Source: a virus. Taken from it: 59,895 nucleotides of DNA. Shown piece by piece: positions 23,383 through 33,300 of the stretch (position 1 is its first letter; each line of letters opens with the position of its first letter). The stretch spans positions 1 to 59,895 of IMG/VR virus record IMGVR_UViG_3300009506_000033; one strand, given 5' to 3'. The notes under the pieces are model-generated. The model searched no databases. It was not told the DNA's origin and was given only the letters and a program-made list of their open reading frames with translations. The translations under genes were made by a program, and so were the position numbers.

Positions 23383-25152
23383 CTACCGCTTAGCATCTAA
23401 ATTCCACCGCACACTCGCTATATCGACCACCCACACGGTGGACGCCGGAGCCACACGCCATGTCTTCGTAGGGAACCCGGTATCGCCACCACCTATAACG
23501 TAGGTGTCAATGACGATGGTGCCGCTTCCCGGCGTCACGGTATAGCTGGCGGTAAGCCCTATGGTTGGCGGCAGCGGGCCGATGACGACTGTCCCGGCCC
23601 CCGGCTGCGTGGCGTGATTGAGTGTGTACGTGATGCTGGGCGGCATCGTGGTCAGCGCAACAGCGGCTGCACCGGGCGCGGCGTACTGGAACCCCGAATA
23701 GGCGGCGGTCGGTGCCAAGCCTGTGAATACGGCAGACCCCACCCCCGGTTGGGCGTAGTGATTGTCGATGGCCACCGTAGTCGGTGCGGCGGTAGAAATC
23801 GTAAGCGCAGCTGTTCCCGGTATAGCCAGTGTGCTGACCAAGGTTGCCGGTACGCTGCCTGCGAAAGTCGTCGCACCTAAACCCGGGGTCGCCGCGACAC
23901 TGCCTGTCGCCGCCGCAGTCGGTGCGTAGCTGGTGATCGTCTCCGAGCCCACGCCGGGGGTCGCCGCGACATTGGCCGTCGCGGCGATGGTTGGTGCATA
24001 GCGTGTTACCGACGCTGCGCCCAACCCTGCTGCTATAGATAATCCACTTGATACAAAGTAGTCAAAACCAATATCCCACGCTCCGGCAGCAGGCCACGTG
24101 TCGCCGTCAATGTCGGTAGTGAACAACGAGTAGAGGTTGGCGCCAGCGCCTCTAAGCGCCGAACCAGACGACAGGTGGAAGTCATTGGCCGCAGCGTTTA
24201 CGAAATCAGCCGATGTGATATTCCACACGCTGTTCGCACCCGGCGCATCATCACTGGTGCTGCTCGTCGCGTTGTTGGTGCTGGCCGCGTCGAATGTTGT
24301 TCCCCAGTTCGTTGTGTTGTTGTAGGAGACGCAGTTCTTGACCAAATGGGCAGCATTGTTGACATCGAATCCTGTGCCGCAGTTCGCGGCCACACAGTTG
24401 AATGCTTGATGCTGCTGCGAAGCATTAAAGCCTATACCCCTAGCTGCGCAGCTATACGCCAAACAGTTCATCGCGGTACTTGGCGACGAACCCACGGTAG
24501 CGGCCAGCATTATCCCTGCGCCAGCCCATGCTGTTGACGTTCCTATGCAAGAATTGATTGAACACCAATCCGTTCCCCTTACTCCGTACACATAGCCGCT
24601 GCTCCCTGTGTACCGGCCTTCGACGTACTCGAATACTACGAACATTTCCCCGGCCCTGAAAACGTCAGCACCAGCGTTGTACTGCCAGAAACCCGCACCC
24701 GGAATACCTCCATGACGATTGCCGGGGGCCACTGTGAGCTTCCTGTAGTGCGTCGCATCGACCGTACTGCCATTTACATACACGGCATCATTCAGACCGC
24801 TTGCCCAGTCGTCGTAGAACTCCCCAACAATTATGACGCCCGTATCGAGTGCGGCCCCTGACAGGGTACAGGTGGCCGCGCTGGTTCCCCCTGTCAGCAC
24901 GTCTGCTGTCGCCGGAGTACCGCTCGTGACATGGAATAGGATGTATGTCGAGCCATCTGTATCAATGACTGTGCCAGTTGCACCCGACCCAGTGAACGTA
25001 AGCGCCTCTCCAAGCACAAACGTCCCGGTGAATGTGGTAGCACCCCACTTTAGCGCCGTGGTGAGATTGCCTTGAAGGGCGGCTTCCCACGCGGTTCCAG
25101 TAGTGAAGTCTCCGCCACTAGCCCGAATGGTTTTGGTTACGGTGGTAGTCAT
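23383..25152 (-). CDS. Beta-helix tail-spike-like protein with C-terminal PG-rich repeats
   Basis: Residues about 1-370 contain Asn/Gly/Thr-rich beta turns (NCLAYSCAARGIGFN, NCVSYNNTTNW) typical of right-handed beta-helix receptor-binding proteins. Residues about 375-560 are about eight repeats of roughly 25-30 residues with the core PGxGxxxxxxxxPT. The same repeats occur in two other virion proteins. It probably forms a fibre or spike. The start overlaps the previous gene by 4 bp. Confidence 0.7.
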   Translation of the reverse strand: MTTTVTKTIRASGGDFTTGTAWEAALQGNLTTALKWGATTFTGTFVLGEALTFTGSGATGTVIDTDGSTYILFHVTSGTPATADVLTGGTSAATCTLSGAALDTGVIIVGEFYDDWASGLNDAVYVNGSTVDATHYRKLTVAPGNRHGGIPGAGFWQYNAGADVFRAGEMFVVFEYVEGRYTGSSGYVYGVRGTDWCSINSCIGTSTAWAGAGIMLAATVGSSPSTAMNCLAYSCAARGIGFNASQQHQAFNCVAANCGTGFDVNNAAHLVKNCVSYNNTTNWGTTFDAASTNNATSSTSDDAPGANSVWNITSADFVNAAANDFHLSSGSALRGAGANLYSLFTTDIDGDTWPAAGAWDIGFDYFVSSGLSIAAGLGAASVTRYAPTIAATANVAATPGVGSETITSYAPTAAATGSVAATPGLGATTFAGSVPATLVSTLAIPGTAALTISTAAPTTVAIDNHYAQPGVGSAVFTGLAPTAAYSGFQYAAPGAAAVALTTMPPSITYTLNHATQPGAGTVVIGPLPPTIGLTASYTVTPGSGTIVIDTYVIGGGDTGFPTKTWRVAPASTVWVVDIASVRWNLDAKR

Positions 25153-25943
25153 GCCGCTTTATCCAGAACCTTTGCGACAAGTTGCGCTTGCGTCAGCGTC
25201 ACCGTGCCACCAAGTCCAATAGCCGTATCAACATCGGCGGGTGCAAACGAGTAGCGGCGGCGTACAAGAATATCGTCTGTCTTCTCGCGCAGATCGTTGA
25301 AGAATGCCTGCCGCACCGTAGCCCGATCAAACGTAACGGTGAATACTCCCGCTGCGAATGACTGGATAATCCCACCGTTCTTCGTGATGGCTTCTTGAGC
25401 CTGTTGCGCCGTAATGGTCGCCGCACTCACGTCGATGGTGGCCGTATGAATCCCGGTGCCTTGATCGTATGCTGTCTCGGTAATGGCAACCCCAAGCAAT
25501 GCAGGGGATGCCCCCCAAAAGTTCTGCGACTGATAGGCGGCAGCGATGGTAATGTCGAACCGAACATCGTTCGTGGTGTTCGATACGACGGTGCCGCCCC
25601 AGTTCGTAATCCACGTCTGGACTTGCGCAAGCGTGATACCGTATTGGTTCAATGCGCCGGGAACGGTTTGGTACAGCGAGTACCGCGCCCCATCAAGTAC
25701 GGGGTCGGTTGCGATGGTCGTATACCCGAATTCCTGCTTCCAGCTATCACGCCGGTCTGCAATGGTTTGCTCCGATAATCCGGGACACTTGACGATAACG
25801 AACATGGGGAGTCCTTCTGCGGCTCCCCATGTGTGTCCGTCAGGCATGATTAATACAATGTCACCCTTCTTGTAGCAACCTTTCGTGTCCTTGGTCGGGT
25901 CTGGATTGGCGAAGCTCACGGCTTTTACCAGAAGTTCAGCCAT
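25149..25943 (-). CDS. Unknown virion-region protein, 264 aa
   Basis: Begins MAELLVKAVSFANPDP, then KGDIVLIMPDGHTWG, an opening found in small phage proteins next to fibre genes (recollection). The centre is beta-rich and the end helical. It lies between two receptor-binding-like genes, so it may be a fibre adaptor or chaperone. Confidence 0.65.
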   Translation of the reverse strand: MAELLVKAVSFANPDPTKDTKGCYKKGDIVLIMPDGHTWGAAEGLPMFVIVKCPGLSEQTIADRRDSWKQEFGYTTIATDPVLDGARYSLYQTVPGALNQYGITLAQVQTWITNWGGTVVSNTTNDVRFDITIAAAYQSQNFWGASPALLGVAITETAYDQGTGIHTATIDVSAATITAQQAQEAITKNGGIIQSFAAGVFTVTFDRATVRQAFFNDLREKTDDILVRRRYSFAPADVDTAIGLGGTVTLTQAQLVAKVLDKAA

Positions 25944-25967
25944 TTGGCTCTCTCCCCCTGCATTGAG

Positions 25968-27650
25968 TCAGTCATAGTCTAACTCCCATACGTTACCTGT
26001 ACCACCCGGTATGTAGTCGATTATGGCACTTACACCTGACGATAGCTGAAGAATAGCTGTGCCGACAGGTATCACAACGTCACCCGGCATCACATTGGGG
26101 TAACCTATTACATAAAGCGCACCTGCGCCCGGCTGGACGAGATATGCAGTACCGCTGACAGGTATCTCCGGTGTCACAGTCAGCACCCCGACTCCCGGCT
26201 GAATACTGACGTTTTCCTGCAACGACGCGCCCGTGGCTGCTACGGACAGGGTTGATGCTGGTACGCCGATGGTATGGTGGTCTGTGGCCAATGCGGTGGG
26301 GGCTGAACCTGCAAGCGCCGCCGTGCCGCTGGAAGCCCCATCCACATAGCCAAGGCTCATGGTGGCGGCGTTCACGCCGAGGGTCGGCCCGCTTCCGAGC
26401 GGTTTGAATATGTGATCGACCACCGACATCGGCTGCTGGGCAGCTGTCACAACCGCGTCTGCACCCGGCATAGTGAACAACCCCAGCTTCAGCAGCGGCG
26501 CAGCAGGTGTGAGCGTCACGTTGCGCCACGCGTAGTTGAAGATGAACGAACCTCCAACCTCCACCACATAGCCAGACGTGGTCAGTGCCCCCTGCGTCGG
26601 ATACGCGAACTGGTTTTCCGTGGCGTGGCTTACAGGTATCTGGCCTGTAATGGCAGCGGCCTGCACCGGCATGGCGAAGGTGTAGCTGACGTTCGCGGTC
26701 GGCGCATGGCCGGTCATCAGTGCAGCGCCTAGCTGGGTCGTTATCGCGGCGACGGCCAGTGGCGGGGTGCCGCTGATCTGCATAGCTGCTGTGCCGGGGG
26801 TCGGCCATGCGCTTGTGCCGTGCGTCTCCGTCGGAGTATTGGGTGTCAGTGCAAGACTGGCTACCGGCATAGCGAAGGTAAGGCTGATGTCTATGGCGGG
26901 GGCTTGACCTGTTACCGACGCTGCTCCCGCTGACGGATACACAGGCATCGTGACGGTGCTGGCTGGCGCGTAGGTGGTCAGCGCAGTGTTGGCGACTCCC
27001 GGCGCAAGGTAAACATTGGTGGTTACCGCCAATGTTGGTGCCTGACCGGCCAGCTGTACAGGGACGGACTGCTCCCACGCGGAGTACCCGGTGGGCGGTG
27101 CATACGTCAGCTGTGCGGCAGTGCTGTTGAGGGTCGCCTGTTGCGCGTTATCGTAAAGAGCCAGTCCGGGGTAGAACGTCGACGCCTCCATCCCATCCAG
27201 ATAGGACGTAGATAGCAGCGTGTTGTTCTTGTAGATGTCGATCCGATGCGTATCGGCGTCGAAGGCGAAGCCAGCGACATCGGTAGCGGCGAGGCCTCCG
27301 GTAAGGTTGCCGTGGATGACGCCTGTCCCATTATTGTAGGCAAAACTGCCTGTTGTGCCCCAGCCGTATGAGTTTGCGAAGCTGCCGAGATAATAGCTGC
27401 CTGACGACAGGACAGTGCCGCCCGTTGCCACGCCCACCAGAAATTGGCTTGCACTAGCCGCATCGCAGACGATTTCAAAGTACCACTTGCCCGTGCTCTT
27501 GCCGATGTTGCCCCGGACAGCCACCCAGCCGCTCGACACGACTGCTGTGCGATTGCCGTTCGACAATGTGAAGTTGGCGTGTAGGTCGGATGTATCCCAA
27601 GTGGGATCGACTACTCCAAGTGCGGGGACTGGAATTGGGGTATCAGCCAT
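25968..27650 (-). CDS. SPRY-domain fibre-like protein with PG-rich repeats
   Basis: Residues about 28-175 match a SPRY/concanavalin-like fold: GKWYFEIVCD, FLVGVATGG, SYGWGTTGS and FDADTHRIDIYKNNTLL. Residues about 190-555 hold about a dozen PGxGxLxVTGxxPT-like repeats. SPRY domains in phage fibres are binding modules. It is probably a receptor-binding or decoration fibre. It overlaps the previous gene by 8 bp, and a terminator-like hairpin lies just upstream of its start. Confidence 0.75.
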   Translation of the reverse strand: MADTPIPVPALGVVDPTWDTSDLHANFTLSNGNRTAVVSSGWVAVRGNIGKSTGKWYFEIVCDAASASQFLVGVATGGTVLSSGSYYLGSFANSYGWGTTGSFAYNNGTGVIHGNLTGGLAATDVAGFAFDADTHRIDIYKNNTLLSTSYLDGMEASTFYPGLALYDNAQQATLNSTAAQLTYAPPTGYSAWEQSVPVQLAGQAPTLAVTTNVYLAPGVANTALTTYAPASTVTMPVYPSAGAASVTGQAPAIDISLTFAMPVASLALTPNTPTETHGTSAWPTPGTAAMQISGTPPLAVAAITTQLGAALMTGHAPTANVSYTFAMPVQAAAITGQIPVSHATENQFAYPTQGALTTSGYVVEVGGSFIFNYAWRNVTLTPAAPLLKLGLFTMPGADAVVTAAQQPMSVVDHIFKPLGSGPTLGVNAATMSLGYVDGASSGTAALAGSAPTALATDHHTIGVPASTLSVAATGASLQENVSIQPGVGVLTVTPEIPVSGTAYLVQPGAGALYVIGYPNVMPGDVVIPVGTAILQLSSGVSAIIDYIPGGTGNVWELDYD

Positions 27651-27885
27651 AGCTCACCCCATAGAAAAAGGGGCGCAAGGCCCCTTTTACGGACGCAATT
27701 AGGCTGTCAGCCTTCATGCGGCCAGTGAACACTGCGACGCGCTGGGCGGCAGACGCACCCGTCTCCACGTCCTCGACGGCCACCCAGTGCTTCTCGGTGT
27801 ACGACCAGACGTGGACGGTGACTACGCGCGCAGGCGCTGTCACCAGACGGATTTCCGCTGCCGGAACCGCAATGCAGTGGTTCAT
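27643..27885 (-). CDS. Small unknown protein, 80 aa
   Basis: The ATG overlaps the stop of the 144-aa gene (TAATG). The protein is beta-rich (VVTVHVWSYTEKHWVAV). The final codons sit in a hairpin (27666-27688). Its position suggests a virion or fibre accessory role. Confidence 0.65.
   Translation of the reverse strand: MNHCIAVPAAEIRLVTAPARVVTVHVWSYTEKHWVAVEDVETGASAAQRVAVFTGRMKADSLIASVKGALRPFFYGVSYG
27666..27688 (-). terminator. Terminator-like hairpin inside the end of a gene
   Basis: AAAAGGGG...CCCCTTTT is an 8-bp inverted repeat. Read leftward it is followed by TCTAT, so it resembles a weak rho-independent terminator. It lies within codons of the 80-aa gene and before the ATG of the SPRY-domain gene. 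Confidence 0.5.
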
Positions 27886-28319
27886 TAGACCAGCGTGAAG
27901 TAACCGCTTGCGTTGATCTGAACGGTCAGCGTGTTGTTCGTAGTCAGCGTGAACTGCGCAGTGGTCAGACGGCTCCACATCAGTGCCTGACCTGCCGAGT
28001 TCTTCACGACCGCGAACTTAATGTTGGCGATGTTGCCGCCGGTTGCAGTCCAGATCAGGTCAGCCGAGTCGAGGCGGTACTGGCCTGCCGAAGCGCCAGT
28101 CGTCCACGTTACGGTGGTCAGCGATTTACCACCGGTAGCGTAACCAAAGCCAGCAGCGACTTCGTTGCTGACCGAGGCGGCAGTTGACAGGGTTGCGGTG
28201 GATGCGTTCGATGCGCTGGTATGCAGCTGCATCTTGAGCACGTTGACACCCAGCTGGATGGTGCCATTGGCGAGCTTCTTCTTCGCCTTGTTGTACAGAG
28301 TCCATGCGGTTGCGGCCAT
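27885..28319 (-). CDS. Putative minor virion protein, 144 aa
   Basis: The N-terminus (TLYNKAKKKLANGTIQLG) is followed by Thr/Ser-rich beta strands. This plan is typical of small phage head or fibre proteins. It has a strong ribosome binding site (GAAGGAG). No enzymatic motif is visible. Confidence 0.65.
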   Translation of the reverse strand: MAATAWTLYNKAKKKLANGTIQLGVNVLKMQLHTSASNASTATLSTAASVSNEVAAGFGYATGGKSLTTVTWTTGASAGQYRLDSADLIWTATGGNIANIKFAVVKNSAGQALMWSRLTTAQFTLTTNNTLTVQINASGYFTLV

Positions 28320-28365
28320 GACTATTCTCCTTCAGGAATATACGTTACAAACATACCACCTATGC

Positions 28366-29802
28366 CTACAACAATTCCAGTTGGTCAGGCTCAGCAGCCG
28401 TTTTGATGATGTGCGCGATAGCCCCATCACCATGCACAACTAACTCTACCTCATGCGCGAGTCGCGTCATTAAGTCGACGAACTCCTGCATCTGCGATGC
28501 CATCCATGAGTGGCAGGCAAATACTTTACCACCCGCTGACACCTGTACTACACGTTCGTAGTCATTCTCAGGCTGAGTATACGCATGATGCTGCGTATCC
28601 GCTAGACATGAATCGAACCCATATATCTCGAAACGCCAGTAACCCAGCATCCTCAGCAGGGGCAGCGCGCGCAGCATGACCGTCGAGCCGCCGGGGACAC
28701 CGTACCAAGGTCTGTCGCCATACAGACGGTCAAGCTCGTCGCAGAGCGGGCCGTTCATGGCGGCATGCCAGAGGATGGTCTGGTCTTCAGGGGCAGCGTC
28801 GAACACTTCAGGGTGGCACTGGGATGCCAGCAGGTACTTGCAGGTGTCGACGTGAGGTGTGACGAATCGACTGTTGAACTCGCGCGCATCCACGATGATC
28901 TGCGCCGAGGGTGTGATGCCGTGCTCCAGACACCAGTTGTACGCGCCGTTGGTGGTGATGAGTTTGGCCCCATCAGCACGCTTCTGGCGAATCTCATCCT
29001 CGAACTGGGCCAACGACGGGCCGCCGCCCAGCAGGATGATCGGGGTGTCCTGCCGCTCGTAGGGCCGGGCCTCGGTAAGTCCACGAGCTACGGCAGACTG
29101 AATGTTCTCGATGAGCGCGTCATTCCCGGTGTTGATCGCGCCAATAGCCACCAGTTCGGATGCCGACGACCACGCGGTGACGTAGAACAGTGCAGTGGTG
29201 GGGTTCTCCTCGCTCCAGTGGATGACTGCGTCGTGCTCCCGCAGCTTGTTGAGCCACCACGAATACGGTTTGACGGTCAGGTGCAGAGGCTCCCCGATCA
29301 GCGCGCCGCAGGCATCGTCCACAGTGCTGATCTGGAAGAAAACGTGCTCAGCAGACTTCAGGATATTATCGAGCACACCATCTACATGAGCAGGGTCGAT
29401 ATGCTCCATGACATCTGTGCAGTAGCCGTATTTCGCTGCCATGCCGATGGGTCGGCGAAGGTCAGCTTGCTTGAACCGCAGCGCGTGGGATTGCGTCAAC
29501 AGCATATCCCGAACGTCATCGTCGAGGCAATTTTCAGCAAAGTCGAGCATCGTGACGTTCATGCCGCCAAGGAGAGCCAGCATCAGCGCGCCGCGCCCAG
29601 TGCCTGCACCGAAGTCGATAACCGTGTCGCCGGGTCGCGGTCGTGCCTGCTTCAGAAACTCACTGGCAACCTGCTCACCGGGAGCAACAACGCGGTATTC
29701 GCGGTGCTCCCACATACGTCGATACTTCTCCTGCTCAGGATCGACAACAGGCTGAATAAGAACTCCGGGCGGGTGGGCTTTGACTGCGCCGACAGTGGTC
29801 AT
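28366..29802 (-). CDS. Fusion of SAM methyltransferase and DUF115 domain
   Basis: Residues about 25-235 are a class I methyltransferase: motif I VIDFGAGTGRG (61-71), Asp88 in the LDFAE strand and a later TDVMEHIDP. Residues about 250-440 are a DUF115-type Rossmann domain beginning ILLGGGPSL, as in MptE-like and motility-associated glycosylation proteins. The fusion may modify a sugar or nucleotide-linked substrate, perhaps on fibres or the host surface (inference). The last residues, EPDQLELL, are a short acidic tail. It lies among tail genes, an unusual site for an enzyme. Its ATG overlaps the upstream stop. Confidence 0.82.
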   Translation of the reverse strand: MTTVGAVKAHPPGVLIQPVVDPEQEKYRRMWEHREYRVVAPGEQVASEFLKQARPRPGDTVIDFGAGTGRGALMLALLGGMNVTMLDFAENCLDDDVRDMLLTQSHALRFKQADLRRPIGMAAKYGYCTDVMEHIDPAHVDGVLDNILKSAEHVFFQISTVDDACGALIGEPLHLTVKPYSWWLNKLREHDAVIHWSEENPTTALFYVTAWSSASELVAIGAINTGNDALIENIQSAVARGLTEARPYERQDTPIILLGGGPSLAQFEDEIRQKRADGAKLITTNGAYNWCLEHGITPSAQIIVDAREFNSRFVTPHVDTCKYLLASQCHPEVFDAAPEDQTILWHAAMNGPLCDELDRLYGDRPWYGVPGGSTVMLRALPLLRMLGYWRFEIYGFDSCLADTQHHAYTQPENDYERVVQVSAGGKVFACHSWMASQMQEFVDLMTRLAHEVELVVHGDGAIAHIIKTAAEPDQLELL

Positions 29803-30083
29803 CAAATATCCTTCACAAGTAGAAAACCCTCACCTTCGAGGGTGTTGCCGAGAGTGGTGACAATAATGACCGTCACCTTGTATTGCGTGTTATCCACGCC
29901 CCCGCTGAGGCGCATGACGACAGACTTACCTGATGGGGTAGGTGTCGTATACGTCAGTGTGGCAGGTAACACGGTGATGCTCGATACGCTGGCCACGGAG
30001 TCGGTCGCATCCATCTTCGCCGAGAAGTCCATCGCGTAGACGCGCGACTCACTTGGCTGCTTGTTCAGCGTCTGAGTGGCCAT
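29802..30083 (-). CDS. Small virion-region protein, 93 aa
   Basis: Beta-rich (VLPATLTYTTPTPSGKSVV) with a short basic start. It is probably a structural accessory protein; the family is not recognised. Coupled to the methyltransferase gene by an ATGA overlap. Confidence 0.6.
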   Translation of the reverse strand: MATQTLNKQPSESRVYAMDFSAKMDATDSVASVSSITVLPATLTYTTPTPSGKSVVMRLSGGVDNTQYKVTVIIVTTLGNTLEGEGFLLVKDI

Positions 30084-30086
30084 GTT

Positions 30087-30260
30087 TTAGCCCCGGCGCT
30101 TGCGCCCTGCGGCGGCCAACTGCGCCATCTTCGCTTTGCCGTACTTCTTGATTCCGACAGCCGCAGCGACAGCATTGGGGTCTTTGGCCCCACCTTTACG
30201 TGCGCTCTCAGCTACTGCTTTGAAACGCGCTCCAGAACCCAGAGGTGCTTTCTTTTTCAT
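30087..30260 (-). CDS. Small basic protein, 57 aa
   Basis: Begins MKKKAPLGSGARFKAV and ends AAAGRKRRG, with many Lys/Arg and Ala. Similar tiny basic proteins occur in phage structural regions (recollection). It could bind DNA or a virion protein. Ribosome binding site AAGGAG. Confidence 0.65.
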   Translation of the reverse strand: MKKKAPLGSGARFKAVAESARKGGAKDPNAVAAAVGIKKYGKAKMAQLAAAGRKRRG

Positions 30261-30313
30261 GTCGTACTCCTTATCGGAATGTAGATCACAATACTACATC
30301 AAGCAATACCTTG

Positions 30314-33300
30314 TTACTCACCAGTATCTTCTTGACTGAAGTCGCTGCTGAAATCATCACGGAATGTATTGCGCCATGCCTTCGGCAGTGCCTTGAGGCT
30401 GCGTTCACTAAGCGGAATGGATGCTGCGTTAACAGCCTGCCGCACCGAGCGCGCAGTGATGTTCAACGGCATCTCAGGGTGTGCAGTATTGTATTCACTC
30501 ACGAACTCATAGAGAGATGCCAGTTTCTCACTGTCACCACTGCGCACGGCATCCACAATGGAATCCTGTATACCCTTGCGCGTATCCTGCATGAACGCGG
30601 AAATCGTACTGATGCTTTTCTGCGAGTCGTAGTCTGCCGATAGCTGTGCAGGGCTGAAGCCGATCATGTGCGCAAGCGCGCCAACCGACGTGATCGGCAC
30701 GACCATCTGGCCACGGGTGTTCTGCACTTGGCCGGACTCCATCTCGCCAGCGCCGCGCATGATGTTGCGCAGGCCGAGAGGCAGTGCGTTGTTGATGACA
30801 TCTTTCTTGAAGGTGTCGGCAGCCAGATCGGTCTGCCCGGACAGCGCCTGCCCCGCAGACTTGGCCAGACCGCCTGCGCCCTTGACAAAGCCGGACACTT
30901 CACTCATGACCGGGCCAAGCAGTTCCTCAGCCGCGCGACCTGTATCCGCACCGGGCTTGAGGAGTTCGGTGCCGGGGATCAGGTTCGACAGCGATACGCG
31001 GCCACTCATGTTGACGTTGAGGCCGCCGTTGACCATGCCGTAGAGCAGCGGGCCGGTCATGTCTACGCCAGTGACAGCCTCGGATGCCGCCTTGAGGTTA
31101 GTACGCAGCCAGCGCCGGGAGTTGAACGGCTGGCCGAAGATGCGCATGGCGATGGTGTCGATCAGGTCTTCGAGGTCTTGTTCGCCGGGGAGCCCGCCAA
31201 GACCGCCTGCGAAGAACAGCATCCCCAGCATCATGGCCGCCGCGCGCTTACCCTCAGGGCCAGACGTGGCCAGTCGCCCGAGCAGCTCGGTCATCATGAT
31301 CGGGTACAGCCGGAAGGTCATGAGCACCTGCCCGACAGTGCTGCGCACCGCCCCCGGCAGGTTAATCGAGCCGTAGACACCTTGCGTCTGACGGACGGTG
31401 TCACGCGAGAAGTTGTACAGCGCCTCGCCGGTCATGCCTTTCTTCTGGCCCACGTCATAGGCCGCGAGGAACGCGGTCAGGCGGTTGATCTGCTCGGTCA
31501 GCCGGAACGGAGCCATCCACACGTCCAGTGCCTGACGCACCTTGGTGTTGTACAGCTTGATCGAGCCGCTGGCTTCACCAAAGATGCCGTACACCTGTGA
31601 CTCAGCGATGGTGCCATCCTCAAGGGCTTGGCGCAGGAAGCTGATCTGTTCGTCGCTGAGGCTGAGCCCCTTGACTGCGTCATTCAGCATCTGGGGGTTG
31701 CGCAGGAACGTCTCTCTGTTCTGGAAGATGCCGCCGGAGTTCTTCGCCACCAGCGAGGTAGCCATCTTCATGTAGCGGAACGAGGTTGCTGCTGCCTCTG
31801 CCGCGCTGACGTGCTGCGTCAGGAACGGCATCGTGACCATCGGTGTGGACATCAGCTGTACCACAGCAGACGAGATGTTGCCGCCGAGGAACATGATCGA
31901 CGCCAGCGTGCGGAAGGCGTTGGCGGTCGGGTTCGACCGGGTGGTCTGCGTGAAGTCCAGCAGCTTGCCCGCGAGGTCGCGGTACTTGCCTTCGCTGCCG
32001 CCATCGGCCTCCCAGATGGTGTTGGCACCTTCAGGAACGTCGGGGGCGTTCATCAGACGCCGCCACTCCATGTAGTCGAGCAGGTCTGTCTGCGCTTGGG
32101 GATCAAAGTTTGCGCTGCCGGGGTCGAGCTTGCCTAGCAGTTCGTTCTTGAACGTGATGTCGTTGACGTTGGCGAAGCGGTCGGACAGCTCCGCGCGGCG
32201 GGCCAGTGCTTCCTCGCCCAGCGCATATCCGGCGAAGGCATCGCGCAGCCGCCCGCCGTGGAACATCGAGGCGGCACGGGTCGAGTTGTTCACCATGAAC
32301 TCTGCAACCACGCGGGAGATGTTGCGGCTCCAGCCGGGAATATCCTCCCACTTCATGTAGCGGTTGCGCGCCATGTCTTCGATGTCGGTGAGCGCTTTAA
32401 CGACCGACTCCATCGCTTTCTGCGATACCGGTACATTGTGGCGTTCTGCAAGATCGAGGAAGTCGAACAGGCTCATCCGGTCGTAGGCGTACTTCTCGCT
32501 CGGCTTGACGTTGCTGACTGGGCTGACCTCCAGTTCGCTCTCCAGACCATTTTCCTTGATGTAGGCCGTCAGGTCGTTGCGCAGCGCGTTTGCGTGCAGG
32601 CGAGTCGGGGCTTGGATGTAGTGCAGTACGCCTTCTTCGCGCGCACCTGCGCGATAGACTGCAACCGCATAGTCGCCGTAGCGCCGCGCAGGGGTGTAGT
32701 TGCCCTCGATGGCCGACTGAACCTGCGCATCCTTGGCGGCGGCAAGCTGGCTGTAGGCCTCGCTGTCCCTGCCGAAACGCTCAGCCAACTGGTTCTTGTA
32801 GGCCACGGCCTCATAGATCAGGCCTGTGCGTACAGTGTTGCGAATCTGCTTCCAGATTTCGTAGGCTTCGGACAGGTCGGCACCGGTCGGCAGCTTGATC
32901 GCATCGGAGAACTCGGCGATGCTGTCAAACGGCTTGCCGTTCTGTCGCGCAACATGGTCGGCCTCGGCGATGGCCACCATCAGCGGATCGGTGCGGCGCG
33001 GATAGTCACCTTGAAACAGCTTCGGGGAGATTTCACGCATCTTGGAAATCAGCTGGTCGGTGAAGCTGCGGCGGTCGAGGATGGCGTCGAAGACGAGCTT
33101 GAAACCCTTGCTCATGTGCGACAGGTTCAGCGAGGTCGAGCCCCACTTGTCGAACATATCCCGCACGGTCTGCATCGCTTCCTTGGTGCTGCCTGCACCC
33201 AGTAGCCGTGACAGCGGCCTGAACTCATCCATCGGGGCGTCGTGCATGGCTGCGCGCAGTACGTCCTCGCCGGAGCCTTGGATGGGCTCATCGATGACAT

